Virus record (IMG/VR): IMGVR_UViG_3300043823_000206
Span: 1 to 31,644 of that record
DNA: 31,644 nucleotides
From: a virus
Reading direction: 5' to 3' (one strand)
Shown: positions 24,883-31,559 of the stretch, one piece after another
Layout: each line of letters begins with the position of its first letter
Numbering within the stretch: the stretch's first letter is position 1
The notes under the pieces: generated by a model
Seen by the model: only the letters and a program-made list of their open reading frames with translations
Database searches by the model: none
Told to the model about the DNA's origin: nothing
Made by a program: the position numbers and the translations under genes

Positions 24883-25815
24883 CTATCTCCCGTAGAACAA
24901 GCTACGCGGAACAAACCTAACTGAAGCCTTTTCCCGGTCTTCCTCGGCTGCCTGCTGCCATACCTCATCATACGTCGCTTTCAGGCCCATAACCCGCTGC
25001 GGATCCACACCTTCCAGCTTCACGCTCAAATGATAAGCCAGCCCCGCGACAAGGGCTGGAATCAAGCGGAAGGGGATGTCTTGGGTATTGATACCGTTAC
25101 CAGCATCCTGCATACGGCGCATGCGGTAATACACGAAAGTATATTGATTACCCGGAGGATTCGGGGTCGGCCACACATTGATGCAGGGCAGGCGGTTCAC
25201 ATACACGCTAGCACCAGCAGAATGGGCCGCAGCAGTGGTTCCCGCTTGGCCACGCCAAGCACTTGTGATCTGGTTACCAACAATGTTCTGATACCCGATG
25301 GTCTCGTTGTCGATATTGATAAAGCCCATGGTAGGCAGCCCATCTGTTGAAGACAGGGTAATAGTCGTATCCGTAGCCCCAATAGGAGCGGTGATTGTCC
25401 CTTGCGGAATCGAAGCAACCCCACCCGTTTGGCGGTTCACGTATACCTGAATGGGTCTACCCAAAGCGTTCTTATTCGGGATAGTGGAGTACGTGCTTTC
25501 GCTGATACGGCTGATGTTAATGTCGATCTGGTTCTGCTGCATGCCGTTGTATTGGCGGGTCACAGAATCAAGCAGGTCAATGGTATCCACAGGCAGGGGG
25601 TAGATGGCTTGTCCCGTATTCATAACGAGTTGGCCCTGTTCCACCGTCCACAGGTTGATACCTTTGTTGGCCCACTCGATTGTGAGCAGATTTACCGAAC
25701 GCCGGGCGGTGCGAAAGTCATAACCAGAACGCAACTGTCGACCGCATCTTTCAAATGCTTCTTCGACCAGTTCATCCATTTCAAGGTTGAACGCAGTTGT
25801 TCCGGTTGTGGCCAT
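24883..25815 (-). CDS. Head-tail adaptor/tail accessory protein (P22 gp4-like) with beta insertion
   Basis: 310 residues; the start overlaps the preceding stop (TAATG). The N-terminal helices (FNLEMDELVEEAFERCG, GYDFRTARRSVNLLTIEWANKGINLW) and C-terminal helices (IPFRLIPALVAGLAYHLSVKLEG, LKATYDEVWQQAAEEDREK) match adaptor proteins that bind under the portal in short-tailed phages. Residues about 135-206 are an inserted beta domain (IGATDTTITLSSTDGLPTMG, FINIDNETIGYQNI, WRGQAGTTAAAHSAGASV), a known portable module with an IDNE[TI]xxY and RGxxGTxxxxH signature. Removing it leaves a normal adaptor core. An adaptor role is well supported by fold and place. Confidence 0.76.
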   Translation of the reverse strand: MATTGTTAFNLEMDELVEEAFERCGRQLRSGYDFRTARRSVNLLTIEWANKGINLWTVEQGQLVMNTGQAIYPLPVDTIDLLDSVTRQYNGMQQNQIDINISRISESTYSTIPNKNALGRPIQVYVNRQTGGVASIPQGTITAPIGATDTTITLSSTDGLPTMGFINIDNETIGYQNIVGNQITSAWRGQAGTTAAAHSAGASVYVNRLPCINVWPTPNPPGNQYTFVYYRMRRMQDAGNGINTQDIPFRLIPALVAGLAYHLSVKLEGVDPQRVMGLKATYDEVWQQAAEEDREKASVRFVPRSLFYGR

Positions 25816-25961
25816 TATTTACCCCGCTTTTTAGCGCTCTTCTTACCTACTTTGCCACCTTTGTTATATTCGGTGAAGTCGGTATTGTCCCGGCGGGGCT
25901 TAACCTTAGCCTTGCCCATCTTTGAGGGGGCTACGGCCCCCATTCCGCGACTAGCTCTCAT
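25815..25961 (-). CDS. 48-residue basic phage protein with KGGKV motif
   Basis: This short gene starts at ATG in an ATGA overlap with the upstream stop and ends in TAATG overlapping the adaptor start, so it is translationally linked on both sides. The product is very basic: MRASRGMGAVAPSKMGKAK, then DFTEYNKGGKVGKKSAKKRGK. The RGMGAVxPSKM start and YxKGGKV end form a pattern recurring in small phage ORFs. The function is unknown; DNA or capsid binding is plausible from charge. Confidence 0.74.
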   Translation of the reverse strand: MRASRGMGAVAPSKMGKAKVKPRRDNTDFTEYNKGGKVGKKSAKKRGK

Positions 25962-26278
25962 GAGAGTTTACCCCGAGTTTTGCCACGAATAGCAATACCA
26001 TCAGCACGTTTAGAAGCAGAAGATACTTTACCTCCTTTCTTCATGCCGGGTTGGGCATCGGGGTTATCCGAGGGCTTAGCATACCGACCAACGGCTTTCA
26101 CCGCATTACCTACAGCACTACCCACGCTCTTTGCAGCATTGGCTACATCCGAAGCCGAGGGAAGTTCCAGCTTGTCTTGAGCAGCCTCTTCTCGATCCCG
26201 ATTACGAACCCACTCTTGGGGGTCTACGTCAGCGTCGCTTTTGGGCACCCGTTTAGCGGCAACGGCTATGGTTGCCAT
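25958..26278 (-). CDS. MKKGG-family basic virion protein
   Basis: 106 residues. The N-terminal half is charged (DADVDPQEWVRNRDREEAAQ, 15-34), the middle is a helix rich in Ala and Val (SASDVANAAKSVGSAVGNAV), and the C-terminus is basic: GMKKGGKVSSASKRADGIAI then RGKTRGKLS (78-106). The KGGKVxxASKRADG..RGKTRG signature recurs widely in small phage ORFs and here follows an MKKGG motif. It lies between two other such genes. The function is unknown, with a virion or packaging role likely. Confidence 0.72.
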   Translation of the reverse strand: MATIAVAAKRVPKSDADVDPQEWVRNRDREEAAQDKLELPSASDVANAAKSVGSAVGNAVKAVGRYAKPSDNPDAQPGMKKGGKVSSASKRADGIAIRGKTRGKLS

Positions 26279-26279
26279 A

Positions 26280-26735
26280 TTAGCACTTGCCGCCTTTCTT
26301 CATGGCGATGTTTTTGCCCTTGGTGTGGCCTTTCTCTTGGATGGTGTGCTCGCCAAAAGCGCGTTTGCCACCAGCAGTTACTTTGCCCATACCAGAAGCA
26401 GCTACGCCGCCCTTGTTCATTTTCTTAGCCTTAGCCATGTCAGTTTCCTTTTTAACAGAACCACCTTTCTTCATCCCCTCAAACTTATCCAAGTTGATAT
26501 TGGGGACACCTTTTTGATACCCCAGCGTGCTGCCACGTCTGGTTTCTTGCTTGTTAATCATGCCCTCACCACCTCGAGTAATCTTGGCGGATCCACCCAT
26601 ACCAAACCGTTTGCCTTTATCTGCAGCGGAAAAGTCTTTTCCCACCGAAGTAGGAATCCCCACCTTCTTGGCAAAGGCGGGGTTGTGGGCAACAGCAGCC
26701 ATAAGGTTATGCTGTTTTTTGGACCTACTGGGCAT
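26280..26735 (-). CDS. Basic MKKGG-family protein with conserved N-terminal domain
   Basis: 151 residues; AAGGA upstream of the ATG lies inside the preceding gene (11-nt overlap). The N-terminal domain (SKKQHNLMAAVAHNPAFAKK, VGIPTSVGKDFSAADKGKRF, 5-44) is recurrent in phage structural regions. After residue 85 come three MKKGG-like units (GMKKGGSVKK 87-96, MNKGGV 106-111, AMKKGGKC 144-151). The protein is very Lys- and Gly-rich and ends in Cys. Its role is unknown; multiple Gly-Gly/Lys motifs could bind DNA or acidic capsid surfaces. Confidence 0.72.
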   Translation of the reverse strand: MPSRSKKQHNLMAAVAHNPAFAKKVGIPTSVGKDFSAADKGKRFGMGGSAKITRGGEGMINKQETRRGSTLGYQKGVPNINLDKFEGMKKGGSVKKETDMAKAKKMNKGGVAASGMGKVTAGGKRAFGEHTIQEKGHTKGKNIAMKKGGKC

Positions 26736-26940
26736 TATCTTCCTTGGCCACGGAGACCGCTTTGTTTACCCAGCCCTGCACCGTTTTGGTCTCGTAAATA
26801 CGGAGACTGGTCCAGATAATGCTGAACAATGCAGCAATCGCGGGTAACGCAGCAGTTAATGTAGCTAATGCAGTCACAATAGAAGCGCCGTCCAGAACGT
26901 ATTTAACAGGTTCGTCCATGCTTTGGATAGGATCTTTCAT
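26725..26940 (-). CDS. Small membrane protein, possible second holin
   Basis: 71 residues; AGGAG six bases before the ATG. A 30-residue hydrophobic stretch (17-46, DGASIVTALATLTAALPAIA then ALFSIIWTSLRIY) with a central proline could be one long or two short membrane helices. The C-terminus is amphipathic (ETKTVQGWVNKAVSVAKED). Its size and layout resemble small holins of T7-like phages, yet it sits far from the lysis cassette, among neck genes. It may instead be a membrane-inserted virion component. No lipobox is present. Confidence 0.68.
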   Translation of the reverse strand: MKDPIQSMDEPVKYVLDGASIVTALATLTAALPAIAALFSIIWTSLRIYETKTVQGWVNKAVSVAKEDNAQ

Positions 26941-26948
26941 GGCCGCTC

Positions 26949-27476
26949 CTAGCCGTAAAACACGTATACGGAATCAATCTCTCCCGCATCCATGGTCACG
27001 TACACGTTGTTATACGCTTTAATGCCCTCAGCGGGTAGCTGCAGATAATTTGCGTATATATCACCAACAGCGAGAGCCATAAAGAACATGTAGTTACCAT
27101 TTACTGCATAAATACACGTAGTGCCCGCAGTAACAGTATTGCTATTGATATCAGGGACGGTAAAAGTATTAGCCCCCGTTACAGTTACCGTGCAATTACC
27201 ATTAGTAGCTGAAATACCCCCAGACGTTGGGTAGTATGCAATAGCTATTTGTTGTCCGGTAACTAACCCGTGTGCGGTAGATGTTACTGTAACAGTAGTA
27301 CCCGATTGTGCATACGTAGCAGTAATTGGAACCGTTGGAGTATCAAACATAGCTACACGCCCGGTTGTAGAGCCATTACCGCCTCGTACTGAGACTGCTC
27401 TAACTCTAGTGGGCCCGTTAACAATCCAGCCCGTTTGGGTTAGTCGGGCTGATCGGATATCAGTTTGCATCGCCAT
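26949..27476 (-). CDS. Beta-rich virion protein with TTaHGL module
   Basis: 175 residues; GGAG nine bases before the ATG. Residues 48-118 contain a compact beta module (ITATYAQSGTTVTVTSTAHG, LVTGQQIAIAYYPTSG, CTVTVTGANTFTVPD) of a type shuffled among phage tail and virion proteins, in which a strand ending in AHGL is followed by GQ/D-[VI]. The ends (RARLTQ-like SARLTQTGWIVNGPTRVRA at the start; AEGIKAYNNVYVTMDAGEID at the end) form the host domain. A structural role is inferred; the exact site is unknown. Confidence 0.66.
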   Translation of the reverse strand: MAMQTDIRSARLTQTGWIVNGPTRVRAVSVRGGNGSTTGRVAMFDTPTVPITATYAQSGTTVTVTSTAHGLVTGQQIAIAYYPTSGGISATNGNCTVTVTGANTFTVPDINSNTVTAGTTCIYAVNGNYMFFMALAVGDIYANYLQLPAEGIKAYNNVYVTMDAGEIDSVYVFYG

Positions 27477-27491
27477 GACAGGGTACTCCTA

Positions 27492-28001
27492 TTAACGAGA
27501 CTCGGTACCATCGTCAGCAACGAAGTAGGTAATGTAACCGGTAACCGCGCCAGAGGCAGACACATTGGCTTCCGAAGTCACTTCCACTACGTTCGTAGCA
27601 CTTGTTACTACACCCAAGTAAGCGCCAGCGCCGGTGGAACCGGGCACTACAGTAACGTTAGAACCCACAGCTTCATCAACCAGCAGGCCTTGGGGTACGG
27701 GGGTACCAGTAGTGGTGTTCTGGCCGGGGCCAATGTTGTTCAGGGGGGTGAAGCCCAGATCAATGTGGCCGGTAGCCGAACCGCTGTTAATTACCACGCT
27801 GGTAACCACAGCCCCCACGGGCAGAATCACGTTGGGCGGGTAGGGCAGGCTAGTAGTGGGGGCTACGGTCACCACGTTGCCAGAAGTGGCAGCGTTGGCA
27901 ATATAGAAAGATACGGCCATTTGCATGGAGCCGGGAGTAGTCGTGCGGGTTTGGTCACCGCCGTTAGAGCGCCATACGGCCAGAGTAGTAGAACGAGCCA
28001 T
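27492..28001 (-). CDS. Beta-rich virion protein, first gene after the capsid terminator
   Basis: 169 residues; AAGGA precedes the ATG. It opens the operon after the terminator and probable promoter region, so it is likely expressed from a separate message. It is Val/Thr/Gly/Asn-rich with little Lys (SGNVVTVAPTTSLPYPPNV, PVGAVVTSVVINSGSATGHID), consistent with an all-beta surface or spike-type structural protein. Cys is absent. I do not recognise the family. Confidence 0.62.
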   Translation of the reverse strand: MARSTTLAVWRSNGGDQTRTTTPGSMQMAVSFYIANAATSGNVVTVAPTTSLPYPPNVILPVGAVVTSVVINSGSATGHIDLGFTPLNNIGPGQNTTTGTPVPQGLLVDEAVGSNVTVVPGSTGAGAYLGVVTSATNVVEVTSEANVSASGAVTGYITYFVADDGTESR

Positions 28002-28100
28002 GATATTTTCCTTCGTACAAAGTTGGGCTAGCTGTAGTGTACGCTTCTGCTGGATCAGTCAAACTAGCCAAAATTCCAGATATGTGTAGTGTACATCAAC
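28002..28100 (-). promoter_or_regulatory. Putative promoter region with repeated GTACACTACA boxes
   Basis: Between the capsid terminator and the next start, the minus strand holds GTACACTACA twice (plus-strand tgtagtgtac at 28033-28042 and 28085-28094, 52 bp apart). The upstream copy extends to TGTA-CAC-TACA, a dyad. Two readings are possible. As sigma70 -10 boxes (TACACT), they have weak -35 candidates TTGCTT (16 bp) and TTGACT (15 bp). As phage RNA polymerase sites, CACTACAG differs from the T7/SP6 core CACTATAG by one base. No transcription evidence exists here. Confidence 0.45.
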
Positions 28101-28101
28101 T

Positions 28102-28137
28102 AAAAAATAAAGCAAGAAAGGGGGCCGAAGCCCCCTT
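28102..28137 (-). terminator. Rho-independent terminator after the major capsid gene
   Basis: Four bases after the capsid stop, the minus strand has an 8-bp perfect stem AAGGGGGC / GCCCCCTT with a TTCG tetraloop (28118-28137), then TCTTGCTTTATTTTTT. The T-rich tail starts directly at the stem. It would limit read-through from head genes into the neck and tail operon. Confidence 0.88.
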
Positions 28138-28141
28138 ATCT

Positions 28142-29050
28142 TTAGGCACCTTCGGAACCGAACATTCCGAGGGGATCCGACCAGCCGAAGCTGTAACGTT
28201 CGCGGGACTTATAGCGCACGTTACCGGTGTCGAAGTCACCATCCATAGACTGCTGGAGGGGGACACGAACAAAGTGCTTCATACCGTTGGGTACATCAGT
28301 GGTCAAGTACCAACCATTGGTGTCGGTCAAGAAGTGGTTAATGGTATACCCTTCAGGAATCGAACCGTTGTTCTTGATTGCATTGATGTCGTTGTCGTTG
28401 GTACCAACACGCAGTTCGGTTTCCAGCAAACGAGTTGCCACGAATTGCAGTGCGGGGGGAACGATCAACTTACGGGGCTTGGCAGCGATCAGCAGGCTGC
28501 GTTCATCAGTCCACAGCGAGATCTGAATAACGGCGGCTTCCAAAGAAGTTTCGTTCAGATCAGCGGGGGTTGAGGGAACGTTGCTGTTGGTACCACCAGA
28601 CACCAACGGGTGAGCGTTGGAGAACAGAGGCACACCATCACCACCGTTGTAGCCGGAAGTGAAACCGTTGTTGATAACGGCGGCAGCCTTAACCTGCTTG
28701 GTATAAGCCATGGAACGGGCCAGCGCTTTGGTATAACGAGCCGACAAAGAGTCGTACAGGTTATCTTCGATCGCTTCTTCGGTCAGGGAGAAACCCTGAG
28801 CGATAGTTTCATGGTTGTATCGAGCGGTCCATGCTTCTTGACCGTTGTCATAAGCAATAGGTGCACCTTCATTCTTAACAGGGGCAGCGCTAAAGCCGGA
28901 CAGCTTGGTTTCTTCTTCAAAGCTACGTTCCGAGGTTTCGGTTTCGTAGATTTCCTTGTGCTCTTCGCCGTACTTGGCGTACTCCAGACCAAACAAAGCG
29001 TTCAGGCCGGGGAGCAATTCCTTGAGCAGTTGTGCGCGTGAAATAGCCAT
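28142..29050 (-). CDS. Major capsid protein (HK97 fold, Mu gpT-like)
   Basis: 302 residues; AAGGAG seven bases before the ATG. The N-terminal helix (MAISRAQLLKELLPGLNALF), the long acidic arm-like region (EIYETETSERSFEEETKLSG), GAPIAYDNGQEAWTARYNHE, TIAQGFSLTEEAIEDNLYD, DGVPLFSNAHPLVSGG and KPRKLIVPPALQFVATRLLE match the Mu gpT-like family of HK97-fold capsid proteins. The C-terminus (RYSFGWSDPLGMFGSEGA) is also typical. It forms the icosahedral shell, and the scaffold, GroES-like and decoration genes lie directly upstream in the same operon. A strong terminator follows it, so its message can be made in excess over the tail genes. Confidence 0.92.
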   Translation of the reverse strand: MAISRAQLLKELLPGLNALFGLEYAKYGEEHKEIYETETSERSFEEETKLSGFSAAPVKNEGAPIAYDNGQEAWTARYNHETIAQGFSLTEEAIEDNLYDSLSARYTKALARSMAYTKQVKAAAVINNGFTSGYNGGDGVPLFSNAHPLVSGGTNSNVPSTPADLNETSLEAAVIQISLWTDERSLLIAAKPRKLIVPPALQFVATRLLETELRVGTNDNDINAIKNNGSIPEGYTINHFLTDTNGWYLTTDVPNGMKHFVRVPLQQSMDGDFDTGNVRYKSRERYSFGWSDPLGMFGSEGA

Positions 29051-29061
29051 TTAATCGCTCC

Positions 29062-29682
29062 TTATGCGAAGTTGAGTGCTTCAGCGGCGCCAGTGATCTG
29101 CGGATTGTTCATCTTAACGATGAGTTCCACATAAGCATTGGTACCGGTTGCGGTTGCGGGGACGACTTCTACAACACGGAAAGGCAGAGCAGCAGCACTA
29201 CCAGCACCGGAAGTAGGAGCCAGAACGGATTGGCCGGAATCACCAGTGGTGGTGCTACCGGTACCTTGAACCACTTGCACGTTGGTGCCAATGGCGTTCA
29301 GGGTCGTGGTAGTGATAGCACTACCGGAAGTGGTAACAGCAACTTTGAATTCCACAGAGGGATCAACCACTACATAGGCGAACGCATTGGTTGCACCGGA
29401 AGCAGGGTAATACTGGGCCTGCACGGTTTGGCCAAGGGTGTTCACATACTGACAACCAACGAACACACCATAGGTGTAGTTGGCGGAAGAGGTGGTGGAA
29501 TCAGAAGTTACACCAGACTTTACAATACCCCCGAGGGCCAGTGCCACAACATCACCATCAAAAATGGCGGTGCCATAGCTCGCTTGAATCGGAACCAGCT
29601 TGGTGGAACCTGCGTAGGGCAGGCCATCAATACGATTCAGCGGTTGGAAGCCGTAGGGAGCGCTAACGACGGGATATGCCAT
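29062..29682 (-). CDS. Putative capsid decoration protein
   Basis: 206 residues; AGGAG before the ATG. The N-terminus (MAYPVVSAPYGFQPLNRIDG) and the following PYAGSTKLVPIQASYG are typical of a family encoded next to phage major capsid genes. The remainder is Gly/Thr/Val-rich beta structure (IFDGDVVALALGGIV, FRVVEVVPATATGTNAYVEL) with no enzyme motif. Such proteins usually sit on the outer capsid surface and stabilise it. The role is inferred mainly from position 11 bases before the capsid gene and from composition. Confidence 0.72.
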   Translation of the reverse strand: MAYPVVSAPYGFQPLNRIDGLPYAGSTKLVPIQASYGTAIFDGDVVALALGGIVKSGVTSDSTTSSANYTYGVFVGCQYVNTLGQTVQAQYYPASGATNAFAYVVVDPSVEFKVAVTTSGSAITTTTLNAIGTNVQVVQGTGSTTTGDSGQSVLAPTSGAGSAAALPFRVVEVVPATATGTNAYVELIVKMNNPQITGAAEALNFA

Positions 29683-29710
29683 GTTAAAACTCCTAAAGTA
29701 AAATTAAAAA

Positions 29711-30166
29711 TTAACCCTTACCGAATCGGCTCACTTCAGACCGGTGTTCATTGAACAGAGGCATCCGTGGGTCGCTTTGGCGCATCAGAGTCTGATCCAC
29801 TGCTTCGGTCTGCTGGTCACTTTGTTTGCGGTAGTACTGATTACGTTGTTCCACAAACTCCAGCGGAGTCTTACAGAGAAGCAAACCGCCAACCTCAACA
29901 TTGTCTTTATAACGGCTGCTGGGGTCGACTAACAGTTTGAATTTAGGTTGCTCTTCGATTCTGACCGGTTCCCAGCCTTCCCGCAGTTTTGCAGAGAAGT
30001 TACGAGGATCTGATTGGTTCAGCGTCGAAACGCGAATCCATCGGTAAGCGTAACCAGCTTGTTTATCAGGCTCAGGGAGAAGTTCCGGGGGCATCCACTG
30101 CTTGGGGCGTTCCGAAAATTCACGGTTATCAACTTCACGAGGTACACCTACTTTGTTCTCAGCCAT
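29711..30166 (-). CDS. Conserved head-module protein of unknown function
   Basis: 151 residues; GGAGG six bases before the ATG, which comes one base after the scaffold stop. It is soluble, charged and mixed-fold: WMPPELLPEPDKQAGYAYRW, IRVSTLNQSDPRNFSAKLRE, GWEPVRIEEQPKF and LLVDPSSRYKDNVEVGGLLL. The C-terminus (FVEQRNQYYRKQSDQQTEAV) is a helix. This protein type is a regular neighbour of scaffold and capsid genes in phages, but I know no function for it. An assembly factor or minor head protein is likely. Confidence 0.68.
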   Translation of the reverse strand: MAENKVGVPREVDNREFSERPKQWMPPELLPEPDKQAGYAYRWIRVSTLNQSDPRNFSAKLREGWEPVRIEEQPKFKLLVDPSSRYKDNVEVGGLLLCKTPLEFVEQRNQYYRKQSDQQTEAVDQTLMRQSDPRMPLFNEHRSEVSRFGKG

Positions 30167-30167
30167 G

Positions 30168-31139
30168 TCAGGCCTCCATTTTCAAAAGTTCACGAACATA
30201 CTGTTCCGGGGTTAATCCGAGTTTCTTTGCGATCGCAACTTGCGATTGAGAAAGACGTACCTTTTTCGGCGCTGTCGTCCGAGTAGCCGGAGCTACGTTC
30301 GTTACAGGCTTCGCTTTAGGCTTGTCTGCGGTGGGCGGGGCTGTTGATTCTTGGGGTTCAGCATCGCTGAAGTTTTCCCCAAAGCGTTTACGCATAGTGG
30401 CGTCCAACCGTGCGTAGTATTCTTCCGATCCAACGTGTACCCCTTCAGACCTCATCTTCTCGTGAAGTCCCAGCGCCGAGGCGGTCATCTCTTGATCTTG
30501 TCCAAACCAAGGATTTTCCTGTTGCCATCTCATCACCCGGGCATCTGGTTGGGGTACAGATTGAACCTGTTGAGTACGTTGTACACTAACTTGTTCTTGC
30601 TGTAAAGGTGGCAACTTAAATTTCTTTGCCTCATCCATCTGACGCTGCGCTTTCAGCATACTTTCTTGTGCGGCCATCAGGGCTTCGGTGTCACCAGACT
30701 CATGTGCGGCCTTAAAGGCTTTCTTGGCTGCCTTGTACTTCAGTTTGGCAGCATCACCCATCGCTTCCTTGTAGTCCTTGGCACCTTTATTCAGCATATC
30801 CTTCATACGCTGGTTCTCGGCCATCAGGTACTGGGCAGCTTCAATGGCGGCTTGTTGCTCGCGCAGGGCAGCTTCTTTCTCCCGGCGCTCGTCGTTCCAA
30901 ACACGCTTCATCTTGATGATCTTGTCCTTGGCATCCTTACTGTACTTGTCCAAGTCGTCGACATCAATTTCAAGCTGCTTCACTTTCTCAGGGTTAGATG
31001 GGGTACGCCCACGGTCTTCTTCGGGGGTATCGTCCTCGATTTCAATGGAAAAGGCGTTCTCCACCGGGGTATCTCCCGGCTTCGCACCACCCTCCAGCTC
31101 GTCAGGGAACTTGAATTCTTGCGTTTCCATGTCGGCCAT
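30168..31139 (-). CDS. Scaffolding-like head assembly protein
   Basis: 323 residues; perfect AGGAGG five bases before the ATG. The N-terminus is acidic (PEEDRGRTPSNPEKVKQLEI), and a long coiled coil covers about 65-175 (NDERREKEAALREQQAAIEA, MKDMLNKGAKDYKEAMG). Then follow a Gln/Pro-rich linker, a folded piece (RWQQENPWFGQDQEMTASAL), and a basic C-terminal helix-turn-helix (VRLSQSQVAIAKKLGLTPEQ). Coiled-coil rod plus basic C-terminus, placed before the capsid gene, is the standard scaffolding layout: it nucleates shell assembly and then leaves. No protease motif is seen. It follows the GroES-like gene by 12 bases. Confidence 0.8.
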   Translation of the reverse strand: MADMETQEFKFPDELEGGAKPGDTPVENAFSIEIEDDTPEEDRGRTPSNPEKVKQLEIDVDDLDKYSKDAKDKIIKMKRVWNDERREKEAALREQQAAIEAAQYLMAENQRMKDMLNKGAKDYKEAMGDAAKLKYKAAKKAFKAAHESGDTEALMAAQESMLKAQRQMDEAKKFKLPPLQQEQVSVQRTQQVQSVPQPDARVMRWQQENPWFGQDQEMTASALGLHEKMRSEGVHVGSEEYYARLDATMRKRFGENFSDAEPQESTAPPTADKPKAKPVTNVAPATRTTAPKKVRLSQSQVAIAKKLGLTPEQYVRELLKMEA

Positions 31140-31151
31140 GTCTGCCTCCTA

Positions 31152-31559
31152 TTAGTAGAACTTGCGTTTGATGCCGCGAGGATCTTGCACGATCGCTTCT
31201 ACGGAATCATCATTGATGATACGGAATTCCCGGTCATGGATTACCAAACGGGTTCCGGCGTTGGGGCGCACAAGGATGAAGTCGCCCGGCTTACACCAAG
31301 CTCCGGTGGGGTACCGGCTCGTATCCTTATAACAATCAGGGCCCAATGACACTACGAATAGTACTGTTGACAGTGTTTCTTCGATGCGCATGGTCTGGTC
31401 TGCCTTCACAATCCCACTATCAAACTCCTTTTCGGCTTCGGGAATAGCACACAAGATGCGGTATCCAGAAGGTTCGGGGAGCTGTGTGGCCCGGTCTTCT
31501 ACTGCCTTGTTCAGAATTGCCGATAAGTCAACGGCTCTTCCGAGGTCGAGTTCACTCAT
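31152..31559 (-). CDS. GroES-like co-chaperonin
   Basis: 135 residues from ATG at 31559, supported by GGAGA ten bases upstream; a longer TTG start at 31595 lacks a ribosome site. Residues 31-126 align with GroES: a first strand (GYRILCAIP), a likely mobile-loop region (SGIVKADQTMRIEETLS), a LFVVSLGPDCY strand-turn, then KPGDFILVRPNAG, LVIHDREFRI and INDDSVEAIVQD as in the closing barrel. The N-terminal 30 residues are extra. No GroEL gene is present in this window, so it would cap the host GroEL ring. Its position right before scaffold and capsid suggests help in capsid folding, as T4 gp31 does. Confidence 0.87.
   Translation of the reverse strand: MSELDLGRAVDLSAILNKAVEDRATQLPEPSGYRILCAIPEAEKEFDSGIVKADQTMRIEETLSTVLFVVSLGPDCYKDTSRYPTGAWCKPGDFILVRPNAGTRLVIHDREFRIINDDSVEAIVQDPRGIKRKFY

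Noticed and set aside
25926-25941. GGGGGC-TACG-GCCCCC hairpin resembling the capsid terminator stem
   Set aside because: It lies inside the 48-codon gene and no T tract follows on either strand, so it is unlikely to terminate transcription.
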